Shown one piece after another: positions 33,725 through 42,473 of a stretch of 64,000 bases of DNA; position 1 is the stretch's first letter; every line of letters starts with the position of its first letter. The notes beneath the pieces were generated by a model. It was not told the origin of the DNA. It made no database searches and saw nothing but the letters and a program-made list of their open reading frames with translations. The stretch lies in NCBI RefSeq assembly GCF_014204795.1, contig NZ_JACHMB010000001.1:3720001-3784000 (forward strand), given 5' to 3'. Both the position numbers and the translations under genes were made by a program. This DNA comes from Nonomuraea jabiensis. Its GTDB lineage: Bacteria; Actinomycetota; Actinomycetes; Streptosporangiales; Streptosporangiaceae.

Positions 33725-34903
33725 TTATTCCGAGTAGTTTTTGAGCGAGATGGCGTTCGCGGCGCGGTGGATGGGGCCGGCGATCCTGTCGATCATCCGG
33801 TCGCGGCCCGGCAGGTGCGGGAGCAGCCTGACCATCCTGGTCTGGAACCAGATGGCCACGGGGGAGCCGAGCACCATGCCCTTGACGTTGGCCGGCCCGA
33901 GTGCCTGGTTGGCTTCGACGAACTCGCGCATCTCGCGCTCGTAGCCCTCCGTCCCGCCGCCGCCGGCCAGCTCGCCGGCCAGCACGTACGCGCCCACGAG
34001 CGCCAGGCTCGTGCCCTGCCCGGAGGCCGGCGAGGCGCAGTACGCCGCGTCGCCCACCAGCACGACGCGCCCCTTGGACCAGCGGTCCATGTGGATCTGG
34101 GTGACCGAGTCGAAGTAGAAGTCCTTGGCGTCGCGTACGGACTCCAGCAGCGCGGGCACCTCCCAGCCGACCCCCGCCATGGCCTTGACCAGCAGGTCCT
34201 TCTGGCCCTCGGTGTCGCGGTGGTCGTAGGCCAGCGGCTCGGACGACCACATGAACAGCGCCTTGGCGCGGGTGTCCTGGCGGGTGCTGTAGACGTTCGC
34301 GGTCCGGCCCGGGGCCAGGTGCACGGCCTCCTCGCGGTCCAGGCCCAGGGTGTTGGGGACGGTGCAGATGGAGATGTAGTAGCCGAGGTCGCGGGCGTAC
34401 TGGGACTCCTCGCCGAAGGCGATCCTCCTGGTGTTGGAGTGCGCGCCGTCGGCCCCGACGACCAGGTCGAACCTGCGGGGCGCGGAGCGCTCGAACGTCA
34501 CCGTGCCGTCCTCCGCGATGCCGGTGACGGAGTCGCCGAAGACGTACTCGACGTCGTGGCGGGTGAGGTCGTACAGGAGCTCGTTGAGGTCGCCGCGCAT
34601 GATCTCGGCGTCGCCGCCCGTGCGCCCGCCGAACAGGTCGGCGTCCATGGTCGCGACCTTCCTGCCGTTGGCGTCGTAATGGGTGGCGATCCGCATGTCC
34701 GTGCTCGCCGCGCGGACCGCCTCCATGAGGCCCATGCGCTCGACGACCCGGAGGGCCGCGCCCCGGATGTCCACCTTGTAGCCGCCCTCGCGGATCGCGG
34801 GGGCCCGCTCGACCACGGTCACGTCGAAGCCGTGGCGCCTGAGCCAGTACGCGGCCGCGGTGCCGGCGATGCTTGCGCCTGAGATGAGGATGCTCTTCGT
34901 CAT
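33725..34903 (-). CDS. FAD-dependent monooxygenase (p-hydroxybenzoate hydroxylase family)
   Basis: 392 residues. FAD-binding motifs are ISGASIAGTAAAYWLRRHG near the N-terminus (the GxGxxG position reads GASIAG), DLVVGADGAHSNTRR at about 150, and VVLVGDAAYCASPASGQG at about 275. Such enzymes hydroxylate aromatic compounds using NAD(P)H and oxygen, for example tetracycline- or rifamycin-modifying members; the substrate here is unknown. The ATG at 34903 (MTKSILISG) is preferred. It is divergent from a TetR regulator, which likely represses it. Confidence 0.9.
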   Translation of the reverse strand: MTKSILISGASIAGTAAAYWLRRHGFDVTVVERAPAIREGGYKVDIRGAALRVVERMGLMEAVRAASTDMRIATHYDANGRKVATMDADLFGGRTGGDAEIMRGDLNELLYDLTRHDVEYVFGDSVTGIAEDGTVTFERSAPRRFDLVVGADGAHSNTRRIAFGEESQYARDLGYYISICTVPNTLGLDREEAVHLAPGRTANVYSTRQDTRAKALFMWSSEPLAYDHRDTEGQKDLLVKAMAGVGWEVPALLESVRDAKDFYFDSVTQIHMDRWSKGRVVLVGDAAYCASPASGQGTSLALVGAYVLAGELAGGGGTEGYEREMREFVEANQALGPANVKGMVLGSPVAIWFQTRMVRLLPHLPGRDRMIDRIAGPIHRAANAISLKNYSE

Positions 34904-34925
34904 GGCCCTGACGGTACACATGTCT

Positions 34926-34968
34926 CAGACGCTTGTCTAGGACGAGTTTTCCAGACGTTTGTGCTAGG
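34926..34968. promoter_or_regulatory. Direct repeat between monooxygenase and tetR (candidate TetR operator)
   Basis: CAGACGCTTGTCTAGG (34926-34941) and CAGACGTTTGTGCTAGG (34952-34968) are imperfect copies, each containing an AGAC...GTCT-like half palindrome. They lie in the short intergenic region between the divergent starts at 34903 and 34977. Confidence 0.5.
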
Positions 34969-34976
34969 CTCCGGGC

Positions 34977-35543
34977 ATGGGAAACAGGGAAGATCTGCTG
35001 GCCGGGGCCAAGCGGTGCCTGATCGAGAAGGGCTATTCGCGTACGACGGCGCGCGACATCGCCAACGCGTCCGGGGTGAGCCTGGCGGGCATCGGTTACC
35101 ACTTCAAGTCGAAGGAGGCGCTGATGAACGAGGCGCTCTTCGAGGCGATGCGGGAGTGGGGGGACGACCTGGCGGCGACCCTGACGGCCGACGTCAAACC
35201 GGACGCCACGCCGCTGGAGCGGTTCGAGGCGGCCTGGGACCGGGTGGTGGAGTCGTTCACCCGCCTGCGGCCGCTGTGGCTGACGCAGTTCGAGCTGCTG
35301 GGGCAGATCGACCACCTGCCGGAGGTGCGCGAGCAGCTGGTGCGGGCCACGGGGGAGGCGCGGCTGGGGCTGGCCGAGCTGTTCGAGGGGGTGGAGCTGG
35401 GGGGCGATCCGGAGCGGGAGCGGCTGGCGGGGTCGCTCTACCAGGCGCTGCTGACGGGCTTCCTGTCGCAGTGGCTCCTGGACCCGGCCAGCGCCCTGTC
35501 GGGCCGCGAGGTCGTCACCGCCCTCCGCTCACTCACCTCCTGA
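34977..35543 (+). CDS. TetR-family transcriptional regulator
   Basis: 188 residues with helix-turn-helix motif TTARDIANASGVSLAGIGYHFKSK in residues about 24-48 (core DIANASGVS) and a C-terminal ligand domain. It begins MGNREDLLAGAKRCL. The divergent FAD monooxygenase is the likely target. No ligand can be inferred. Confidence 0.9.
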   Translation: MGNREDLLAGAKRCLIEKGYSRTTARDIANASGVSLAGIGYHFKSKEALMNEALFEAMREWGDDLAATLTADVKPDATPLERFEAAWDRVVESFTRLRPLWLTQFELLGQIDHLPEVREQLVRATGEARLGLAELFEGVELGGDPERERLAGSLYQALLTGFLSQWLLDPASALSGREVVTALRSLTS

Positions 35544-35891
35544 CACCACCCGCCCCCTTGCGCCGGACCGCTCACCGCCACACACCGCCCGCACCACGTC
35601 CCGCCGGGGTGCTCGCCCGGCGTGCGGGGTGCGGCGTTAGGAGGGGCGCTGGGCGGCGTCCGGTGCGGCATGCGGGGGCGGCGTGCGGTGTCGCGTGAGG
35701 AGGGGGCGGGTCATGCGACGCCGACCATGCCGCTCGCCCGCACCGCGCCCTCAGCGCCAGCGCCGCGCGTCCGGATGCGGCGATGCTGCCGTGTGGTGGT
35801 GCTGGGTGCGGTGCGTGTGTGGGTGCTACGGCGAGGACGTCACGTCCGCGAGTCGCCCCCGCGAAGGGGACCGGGCAGGCGACGGCCGGGG
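35544..35891. other. Intergenic stretch without a supportable gene (348 bases)
   Basis: A very GC-rich, low-complexity spacer between a TetR gene and a convergent isomerase gene. It contains many short GCGG/GTGCGG tracts. The open frames through it have arginine- and proline-rich translations typical of shadow frames. I see no promoter, RNA or protein motif. Confidence 0.5.
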
Positions 35892-36530
35892 TCAGAAGGC
35901 GCTGATGGTGGCGGGGGCGCGTTCGGTGCGGCTGAGGGTGCGGATGACCGCCGTGGCCCCGTGCCGGTGGACGGCCAGCCGGGCCAGGAGTTCGACCACG
36001 GGATCGATGATCGAGGACGGCAGCTCCGGCGTGTCCAGCCCCACGCTCGCCGCCAGGTCGTCCGAGTGCACCACCAGCTCCACGAGCCGAGTGAGCAGGA
36101 AGTCGTCGAGCAGCAGCGACCACCCCGCCCACGGCAGGCCCACGACCCGGTCGGCGGGTTCGGCGGCCAGGGCGGCGGCCAGCAGGTCCAGCAGCGCCTG
36201 GGTCCGGTCCGCCAGCGCCTCGGGCCCGTCCGCCGCGGCGGCCTGGCCGCCGCGCCTGATGCTCACGTTGCTCTCGTGGTCGAGCCCCGCCTGCACCCAC
36301 GGCGACCTCGAATAGTGCTCCAGGAGCCCGACCGGCTCGCCGGCCACCCCGTCCGACGCGAGCACGTCACGGACGCGGACGAGCTGGTGCGCCAGGTGCC
36401 CCGCCAGCCCCGCGACGCTGAACTCGGTCAGCGCGCTCGGCTTGTCCCAGGCCGCCGCCACGGCGGGATCGCGCAGCAGCGAGACCGCCGAGGTCGCGGC
36501 CACCAGATAGGACTGCCTGATTTCCCCCAT
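35892..36530 (-). CDS. Mycothiol-dependent maleylpyruvate isomerase-family protein
   Basis: 212 residues. The N-terminal DinB/MDMPI helical bundle has LTEFSVAGLAGHLAHQLVRV with the metal-ligand His in GHLAHQL, and VELVVHSDDLAASVG at about residue 155 provides the other conserved His/Asp. The family (TIGR03083 type) comprises mycothiol-dependent thiol transferases in actinomycetes. The length fits. It lies 19 bases downstream of the SMR stop on the same strand, so it may share its transcript. The substrate is unknown. Confidence 0.82.
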   Translation of the reverse strand: MGEIRQSYLVAATSAVSLLRDPAVAAAWDKPSALTEFSVAGLAGHLAHQLVRVRDVLASDGVAGEPVGLLEHYSRSPWVQAGLDHESNVSIRRGGQAAAADGPEALADRTQALLDLLAAALAAEPADRVVGLPWAGWSLLLDDFLLTRLVELVVHSDDLAASVGLDTPELPSSIIDPVVELLARLAVHRHGATAVIRTLSRTERAPATISAF

Positions 36531-36549
36531 TTGCCGCCCTTCCCCTGGT

Positions 36550-36864
36550 TTAGGTGGTAACTCGCGCCAAGACTATCCCTCCGACAATCAGGGCGAGCGC
36601 CGCCATCCTGCCGACGGAGACGGGGTCGTCGTTGAGCGCGATGCCCAGGGTGATCGCGCCGACCGCGCCGATGCCCGTGAAGACGGCGTACGCGGTGCCG
36701 ACCGGCAGCGTGTTCATCGCCTGGGACAGCAGCCAGACGGCGGCGGCCATCAGGACGAGGCACACGAGCGTGGGCACCGGCCGGGTGAAGTTGTGCGTCG
36801 GCTTGATGCTCTGCGACCACGCCACTTCGACGAGTCCGGCGAGGAGCAGAATGAGCCAGTTCAT
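36550..36864 (-). CDS. Small multidrug resistance-family transporter (SugE/Gdx-like)
   Basis: 104 residues with four membrane helices. Glu13 in LAGLVEVAWSQSIK is the essential SMR carboxylate. VGTAYAVFTGIGAVGAITLG resembles the guanidinium exporter (Gdx/SugE) motif more than EmrE. The ATG at 36864 overlaps the azoreductase stop (ATGA), so it is the second gene of the azoreductase operon. No guanidine riboswitch fold was recognised upstream. Confidence 0.88.
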   Translation of the reverse strand: MNWLILLLAGLVEVAWSQSIKPTHNFTRPVPTLVCLVLMAAAVWLLSQAMNTLPVGTAYAVFTGIGAVGAITLGIALNDDPVSVGRMAALALIVGGIVLARVTT

Positions 36865-37490
36865 CGGGCCGCCTCCTTGAGCGCCGCGGCCAGGGACCGC
36901 TCGTGGTCGTCGCGCAGGTGCGCCAGGGCCGGGTCGAGCCGCGCGTTGACCAGCTCCGCGTGGATGAACGTCACGTCCTCGACCCTGAAGTGCCCCTTGA
37001 AGAAGTCGCGCAGGTAGCGCTCCTGGTGGTCGTAGGGCTCGCGGGGGGTGCCCGGCCCGTACGCGCCGCCCCGCGCGCTCGTCACCACGAACGAGCGGCC
37101 TTCGAGCGACATCTTCGGGAACGTGATCTGGTCGAGCCAGGCCTTGAGCGAGGAGGGGATCGAGTAGTTGTACATGGGCGTGCCGATCAGGATCACCTCG
37201 GCCGCCACCACCTCGTCGAGCAGCGGCTCCACGACGGCCCACGCCTGCCGCTGGGCGGGCGTCCGTACCGCCTCCCGATATCGCGAAATGTCGGTGATCT
37301 CGTGTTCGAGGATGTGGTCGCAGAGCTCCGTCCACGCCTCGCCGATGTGCGGCACCGGCTGCGTGGCCAGGTCCCGGTAGGCGTACGGGCGATCGGGATG
37401 CGCCGCCCGCCACGTGTCGGCGTACACGGCGGACAGTCTGCGCGAGAACGACGACGCCCGGCGCGCGCTCGCGTCCAGATGCAGCAGCAT
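36861..37490 (-). CDS. azoR: FMN-dependent NADH-azoreductase
   Basis: 209 residues, flavodoxin-like fold. The FMN-phosphate segment is DASARRASSFSRRLS. MYNYSIPSSLKAWLDQI is the characteristic AzoR motif, and TSARGGAYGPGT is the FMN-contacting loop. The family reduces azo dyes and quinones using NADH. It starts the operon with the SMR exporter and is divergent from a TetR regulator; the operator is in between. A quinone or electrophile stress role is plausible. Confidence 0.93.
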   Translation of the reverse strand: MLLHLDASARRASSFSRRLSAVYADTWRAAHPDRPYAYRDLATQPVPHIGEAWTELCDHILEHEITDISRYREAVRTPAQRQAWAVVEPLLDEVVAAEVILIGTPMYNYSIPSSLKAWLDQITFPKMSLEGRSFVVTSARGGAYGPGTPREPYDHQERYLRDFFKGHFRVEDVTFIHAELVNARLDPALAHLRDDHERSLAAALKEAAR

Positions 37491-37504
37491 GGTCTCTCCT
37501 CAAT

Positions 37505-37548
37505 AAGTGGACATGCCGTCCACTTCAATATAACCGGACGCCGCGTCC
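37505..37548. promoter_or_regulatory. Two palindromes in the azoR/tetR divergent promoter
   Basis: Site 1: AAGTGGAC and GTCCACTT around ATGCC (37505-37525), a perfect 8-bp repeat. Site 2: GGACG and CGTCC around CCG (37536-37548). The shared GTGGAC/GTCCAC half-sites and the position between starts at 37490 and 37565 mark probable TetR binding sites. Confidence 0.75.
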
Positions 37549-37564
37549 ACATACAATCGGACGC

Positions 37565-38125
37565 ATGGAAAGAGCCGACGCCGCGCGGAACCGCGCGCGC
37601 ATCCTGGAGGCGGCCGCGCAGCTCTTCGCGGAGCGGCTGCCGCAGGACGTGACGATGGAGGACATCGCCAGGAAGGCCGGGGTGGGCCGGGGCACGCTCT
37701 ACCGCCGCTACCCCGACCGGGCGTCGATCGCCGTCGCGCTCCTCGACGAGCACGAGCGGGCGCTGCAGGAGCGGCTGCTGCGCGGCGAGCCGCCGCTCGG
37801 CCCGGGAGCGCCGCCCGGCGACCGGCTCGCCGCCTTCTACGCCGCGATGGTGCGCCTGCTGGAGGACCACCGGCACCTGGTCCTCGGCTCGGAAGTGGGC
37901 CGCTCGCGCTTCGAGACGGGCGCGTACGGCTTCTGGCGGGCGCACGTGCGCGCGCTCCTGGTCGCGGCCCGCACCCCGGAGCCCGACGCGCTGGTGGACG
38001 TCCTGCTCGCGCCCCTGGCCCCCGAGGTGTACGGCTACCAGCGCTCGGTGCTCGGCCTGACCCCGGAGCAGATCGCGCAGGCGCTGGCCAAGCTCACGGC
38101 GACCCTCAGGTCAGAGCCTTCCTGA
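37565..38125 (+). CDS. TetR-family regulator of the azoreductase-SMR operon
   Basis: 186 residues. The helix-turn-helix contains VTMEDIARKAGVGRGTLYRRYPDR (core EDIARKAGVGRGTLYRRY). The C-terminal domain is the ligand-binding helical bundle. It starts at the ATG 17 bases after the second palindrome. Divergent placement and shared palindromes suggest it represses itself and azoR. It overlaps the nucleotidyltransferase gene tail-to-tail by 20 bases. Confidence 0.9.
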   Translation: MERADAARNRARILEAAAQLFAERLPQDVTMEDIARKAGVGRGTLYRRYPDRASIAVALLDEHERALQERLLRGEPPLGPGAPPGDRLAAFYAAMVRLLEDHRHLVLGSEVGRSRFETGAYGFWRAHVRALLVAARTPEPDALVDVLLAPLAPEVYGYQRSVLGLTPEQIAQALAKLTATLRSEPS

Positions 38126-38834
38126 TGGCGGACCTGACGAACGCGCGGGCCAGCCGCCCCCTCCTGAACCGGCTCAGCACCGGCCGCGCCGTGCCGTATC
38201 TCCGCGCGCGGATGTCGGCCACCACGCTCTCCGGAGCCCCCAGCTCGGCGAGCACGTCGAGGGCCTCCCGCTTGCTGATCATCCGCCCTTCCCGCAGCGT
38301 GACCGTGGCCCGGGCGACCGTGAGCAGGCCCAGGTCCACCCAGATGTCACGCAGCCAGCGCCGCCGGGCCCGCGTCTTGACGAGCCAGTAGTCGCGCAGG
38401 TCGCCGCGGACGAAGTCGGTCAGCTCCTCGTCCGACACCGGCGGCAGCAGCCCGGCGGGCGGCGGGCCGTACAGCTCCAGGGCGCTTTCGTGCAGCTCGC
38501 GGCGGGTGACCGCGCTGACGGGACGGCGGAAGATGCGCTCGTGCGCCCAGGTCACGTGCTCGACCGAGGGGTCGGCCAGCTCCTGCCTGGCCAGGTACGA
38601 GCAGTGCAGCCGCGCCGCCAGCGGCCCGTCGAGAGTCCGGTGAACGGCCTTGATCCGGCGCCACTGCTCCATCGTCACCGGCGCGTCGAGGACCGCGACC
38701 AGATCCAGGTCGCTGCGGCCGGGTTGGTAGTCATCGGTGGCGAGGGAACCGTGCGCCCATAAGGCGACCAAGGGCACGGCCGGTTCGACGCCCCGGAGAA
38801 AGTCGCTCAGCAGTCGTTCGGTCGCCGCGTGCAT
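38106..38834 (-). CDS. Nucleotidyltransferase-domain protein, AadA-like
   Basis: 242 residues. The polymerase-beta-type nucleotidyltransferase motif WAHGSLATDDYQPGRSDLDLVAVL (core GSL...SDLDL) is at about residues 30-52. The C-terminal half (DDWLVKTRARRRWLRDIWVDLGLL region) resembles the helical domain of aminoglycoside adenylyltransferases. Substrate and resistance activity cannot be claimed from sequence. ATG 38834 (MHAATERLL) is preferred over an ORF extending 51 bases upstream. Confidence 0.8.
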   Translation of the reverse strand: MHAATERLLSDFLRGVEPAVPLVALWAHGSLATDDYQPGRSDLDLVAVLDAPVTMEQWRRIKAVHRTLDGPLAARLHCSYLARQELADPSVEHVTWAHERIFRRPVSAVTRRELHESALELYGPPPAGLLPPVSDEELTDFVRGDLRDYWLVKTRARRRWLRDIWVDLGLLTVARATVTLREGRMISKREALDVLAELGAPESVVADIRARRYGTARPVLSRFRRGRLARAFVRSAIRKALT

Positions 38835-38914
38835 ACTGGCCACTATGATCGATAAACCGCCGAGGGGGAAAGCCGCGCAGATCACAGCGGGTCTCCGCGG
38901 CTCCGGTCAGGTCG

Positions 38915-39853
38915 TCACGACGCGTTGAACAGCGCGCTCACCGACTCCCCGTCGTGGATGCGGCGCATGGCCTCGGCCAGCGCGGGCGCGATCGACAGCA
39001 CGGTCAGCTTGTCGCTGGGCTTGGGCGACGGCACGGTGTTGGTGCAGACGATCTCCTCGACCTCCGGCAGCGCGCTCAGCCGCTCCACCGCCCCGCCCGC
39101 GAACAGCCCGTGCGTGCAGGCCACCCGCACCGAGCGGGCGCCCTGCTCGCGCAGCCGGTCGAGCAGTTCGATGACCGTGCTGCCCTTGGCGATCTCGTCG
39201 TCCAGGACGATCACGTCCTTGTCCGCGACGTCGCCGATCACGGAGCTGATCACCACGCGGTCGTCGCTGAAGCGCTGCTTGGCGCCCATGGCGACCCCGG
39301 TGCCGAGCAGGCGGGCGAAGTGCGCGGCCTCCTTGGCGTTGCCGAGGTCGGGGGAGACGACGACCGTGTTCGACAGGTCGTACTGGCGGAAGTGCGCGGC
39401 CAGCTCGCGCAGCGCGTGCAGGTGGTCGACGGGGACGCTGAAGAAGCCGTGCACCTGCGGCGAGTGCAGCGTCATCGCCAGCACCCGGCTGGCGCCCGCG
39501 GCCACCATCAGGTCGGCGACCAGCCGCGCGCCGATCGAGATGCGCGGGGCGTCCTTCTTGTCCGATCTCGCATACGCGTAATGCGGAAGGACGACAGTGG
39601 TCCGCGCCGCGGACGCGCCCCGCGCCGCGTCCAGCATCAGCAGCAGCTCGACCAGATGCTCCTGTACGGGCGGCACGAGCGGCTGGATGAGGAACACGTC
39701 GCGTTCACGGCAGTTGGCCTGGAGCTGCACTTCGAGGACGTCGTTGGCGAAGCGTTCGATGCGCACCGGGTGGAGTGGCGTACCCAGATGCCTGCAGATC
39801 TCTTCGGCCAGCTCAGGATGGGCGCTTCCGCTGAAAACCGTGATGTCTCGCAC
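38915..39853 (-). CDS. prs: Ribose-phosphate pyrophosphokinase
   Basis: 312 residues. PRPP synthase makes PRPP from ribose 5-phosphate and ATP for purine, pyrimidine, His and Trp synthesis. Motifs: FANDVLEVQLQANCRERDVF, YAYARSDKKDAPR in the ATP loop, VVVSPDLGNAKEAAHFA, and the PRPP-binding VIVLDDEIAKGST. It stands alone rather than beside glmU, so it may be an accessory copy (inference). The start ATG follows a short promoter gap. Confidence 0.93.
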   Translation of the reverse strand: MRDITVFSGSAHPELAEEICRHLGTPLHPVRIERFANDVLEVQLQANCRERDVFLIQPLVPPVQEHLVELLLMLDAARGASAARTTVVLPHYAYARSDKKDAPRISIGARLVADLMVAAGASRVLAMTLHSPQVHGFFSVPVDHLHALRELAAHFRQYDLSNTVVVSPDLGNAKEAAHFARLLGTGVAMGAKQRFSDDRVVISSVIGDVADKDVIVLDDEIAKGSTVIELLDRLREQGARSVRVACTHGLFAGGAVERLSALPEVEEIVCTNTVPSPKPSDKLTVLSIAPALAEAMRRIHDGESVSALFNAS

Positions 39854-39910
39854 GATTCCGTAAGCATAGCCACCCGACCTCGGCGTTCACGTGAGCGACC
39901 CGGGGTGCGC

Positions 39911-40564
39911 TCAAACGAGCAGCAGATCGGAGGTCAGCTCGTCGAGACCGGGCAGGACCCGCCAGGCCAGCGCCAGCGCGTCGGGAGCGGGCGGGTAGCG
40001 CGGGTGCGGCACGGCGATCACGCGCATGCCCGCCGCGTGCGCCGAACGCAGCCCGTTGCTCGAGTCCTCCACCGCCACGCACTTGCGCGGGTCGGCCCCG
40101 ATCCGCCGGGCGGCCTCGAGGTATCCGTCGGGCGCCGGCTTGCCGCGGTCGACCTCCTCGGTCGAGACCGTGGCCGCGAAGCACTCGTTGAGCTCGGCCG
40201 CGTCCAGCACCACGTCGATCAGTCTGCGCGGGGACGAGCTGGCCAGCCCCAGCGTGACGGCGCCGGACAGCCGCCGTACCGTCTCCACCGCCCCCGGCAT
40301 CAGCGGCACCCCGTCGCGGTAGCGGGCGGCCATCTGGTCCACCACGCCCCGCGCGATCTCGTCGGGAGGCATCGACACCCCCAGCGAGTGCAGGTATTCG
40401 GCCCACTCCCCGGTGCTCATGCCCATGAGCCTGGATTGGGTGTCGGGCTGCCAGGTGCCGCCGTGTTCGGCGACGAACGCCCGGCGCACCTCCTCCCACA
40501 CGGGTTCGGAGTCCACCAGCACGCCATCGAGGTCGAACACGCACGCTTCCACCCGAACAGCCAA
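39911..40564 (-). CDS. HAD-family phosphatase (subfamily IA)
   Basis: 217 residues. The motif I nucleophile is FDLDGVLVDSEPVW, motif II is LGLASSSPRR, and motif III/IV is KPAPDGYLEAARRIG and CVAVEDSSNG. It resembles beta-phosphoglucomutase/2-deoxyglucose-6-phosphate phosphatase-type enzymes. It is upstream of prs on the same strand by about 57 bases, so co-transcription is possible; sugar-phosphate metabolism would fit. Confidence 0.9.
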   Translation of the reverse strand: MAVRVEACVFDLDGVLVDSEPVWEEVRRAFVAEHGGTWQPDTQSRLMGMSTGEWAEYLHSLGVSMPPDEIARGVVDQMAARYRDGVPLMPGAVETVRRLSGAVTLGLASSSPRRLIDVVLDAAELNECFAATVSTEEVDRGKPAPDGYLEAARRIGADPRKCVAVEDSSNGLRSAHAAGMRVIAVPHPRYPPAPDALALAWRVLPGLDELTSDLLLV

Positions 40565-40673
40565 TCACACGGTGTCGAGGAGCCGAGCCAGGCCTGTCCG
40601 TATTGCCCGAGATTCATGCTATTAGGGGCGTTTATTGAGCTATGTAGAGTGATTCCCGGGCACTCGGCTAGGC

Positions 40674-42473
40674 ATGGCAGACCTTCCATTCCACGACAAG
40701 GACGACTTCGAGGACGCGGACCGCGGGTTCATCGCGAAGCTGAGTCCCGCAGTGATCCAGGCGGCGGACGGCCGGGTCATCTGGGACAACGACTCCTACG
40801 ACTTCCTCCAGGGGGAGTGCCCGCCCACGGCCCATCCCAGCCTCTGGCGGCAGGGCCAGCTGTGCGCCAGGCAAGGTCTGTACGAGGTCGCCGAGGGCGT
40901 CTACCAGGTACGCGGCCTGGACCTGTCGAACATGACCCTGGTCGAGGGCGAGCGCGGCGTCCTCGTGATCGACCCGCTGATCTCCACGGAGTGCGCCGCC
41001 GCCGCGCTCCGCCTCTACCGCGAGCACCGCGGCGACCGCCCGGTCACCGGCGTCGTCTACACGCACTCGCACGCCGACCACTTCGGCGGCGTACGCGGGG
41101 TCACCGGGGGCGGCGTGCCGATCCTGGCCCCGGAGGGGTTCATGGAGCACGCGGTGTCGGAGAACGTCTACGCCGGCCCCGCCATGGCCCGCCGGGCCGT
41201 CTACATGTACGGCCCCGCCCTGCCCCGCTCGCCCGAGGGCCAGATCGGCTGCGGCCTCGGCATGACCACCTCGACGGGCACCGTGTCGCTCATCCCGCCC
41301 ACGACGGAGGTCACCCGTACCGGCCAGGAGGAGACCGTCGACGGGATCCGGATGGTCTTCCAGCTCACGCCCGGCACCGAGGCCCCCGCCGAGATGAACT
41401 TCCTCTTCCCCGACCGCCGCGCCCTGTGCCTGGCCGAGAACGCCACGCACAACCAACACAACATCCTCACCCTGCGCGGCGCCATGGTCCGCGACGCCCG
41501 CGCCTGGGCGCGCTACCTGAACGAGGCCGTCACGCTGTTCGCCGACCGCGCCGACGTCGCCTTCGCCTCGCACCACTGGCCCACCTGGGGCCGCGGCGGC
41601 ATCGTACGCTTCCTCGAACAGCAGCGGGACATGTACGCGTACCTGCACGACCAGACGCTGCGGCTGCTCAACAAGGGCCTGACCGGCCCCGAGATCGCCG
41701 AGGCCATGCACATGCCGCCCGAGCTGGAGCAGGCCTGGCACACGCACGGCTACTACGGCTCGGTCAGCCACAACGTCAAGGCCGTCTACCAGCGTTACCT
41801 GGGCTGGTTCGACGGGAACCCGGCGCATCTGTGGGAGCACCCGCCGCGGGAGAGCGCCGTCCGGTACGTCGACTGCCTGGGCGGCGGCTCGGCCGTGGTC
41901 GCGTTCGCCCGGCGCTACATCGAGGAGAACGACCTGCGCTTCGCCGCCCAGCTGCTCAACCACGCCGTCTTCGCCGACGAGGGCAACAAGGAGGCCCGCG
42001 ACCTGCTCGCCGAGGTCTACACCCGGCTCGGCCACGGCGCCGAGAACGCCGTGTGGCGCAACTTCTACCTCATGGGCGCCTTGGAGCTGTCCGAGGGCAT
42101 CGTGCCCGCCACCACGGACGTCACCTCGCTCGACCTGCTCGCCGCGCTGTCCGTGGAGCAGATCTTCGACTCGCTCGCCATCCGCGTGGACGGGCCGCGC
42201 GCCTGGCACGAACGGCTGTCGATCGACTGGTACCTGACCGACCTGGGGGAGCGGTACCGTACGACGCTCTCGAACGGCGCGCTCATCCAGCAGCGGGAGC
42301 CCGCGGACGAGAACGCCGACCTGACGCTCCGGCTGACCAAGGACCAGCTCGTGGGGCTGCTGGCGGGCAAGGGCGTCGGAGGCGTGGAGCGCGAGGGGGA
42401 CACGGCGGCGTTGCAGCGGCTGGTCGCCGTGCTCGACCGCCCGGCACCCGACTTCGCCATCGTCACGGCCTGA
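40674..42473 (+). CDS. Alkyl sulfatase (SdsA1-like metallo-beta-lactamase fold)
   Basis: 599 residues. The metallo-beta-lactamase zinc motif is THSHADHFGG at about residues 125-134, with further metal ligands near GTEAPAEMNF and CLAENATHN. After it come the alkyl sulfatase dimerisation domain (about 360-480) and a C-terminal SCP2-like domain (about 485-599). Members hydrolyse primary alkyl sulfates such as SDS. No signal peptide is seen, so this one is cytoplasmic or exported another way. Confidence 0.93.
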   Translation: MADLPFHDKDDFEDADRGFIAKLSPAVIQAADGRVIWDNDSYDFLQGECPPTAHPSLWRQGQLCARQGLYEVAEGVYQVRGLDLSNMTLVEGERGVLVIDPLISTECAAAALRLYREHRGDRPVTGVVYTHSHADHFGGVRGVTGGGVPILAPEGFMEHAVSENVYAGPAMARRAVYMYGPALPRSPEGQIGCGLGMTTSTGTVSLIPPTTEVTRTGQEETVDGIRMVFQLTPGTEAPAEMNFLFPDRRALCLAENATHNQHNILTLRGAMVRDARAWARYLNEAVTLFADRADVAFASHHWPTWGRGGIVRFLEQQRDMYAYLHDQTLRLLNKGLTGPEIAEAMHMPPELEQAWHTHGYYGSVSHNVKAVYQRYLGWFDGNPAHLWEHPPRESAVRYVDCLGGGSAVVAFARRYIEENDLRFAAQLLNHAVFADEGNKEARDLLAEVYTRLGHGAENAVWRNFYLMGALELSEGIVPATTDVTSLDLLAALSVEQIFDSLAIRVDGPRAWHERLSIDWYLTDLGERYRTTLSNGALIQQREPADENADLTLRLTKDQLVGLLAGKGVGGVEREGDTAALQRLVAVLDRPAPDFAIVTA

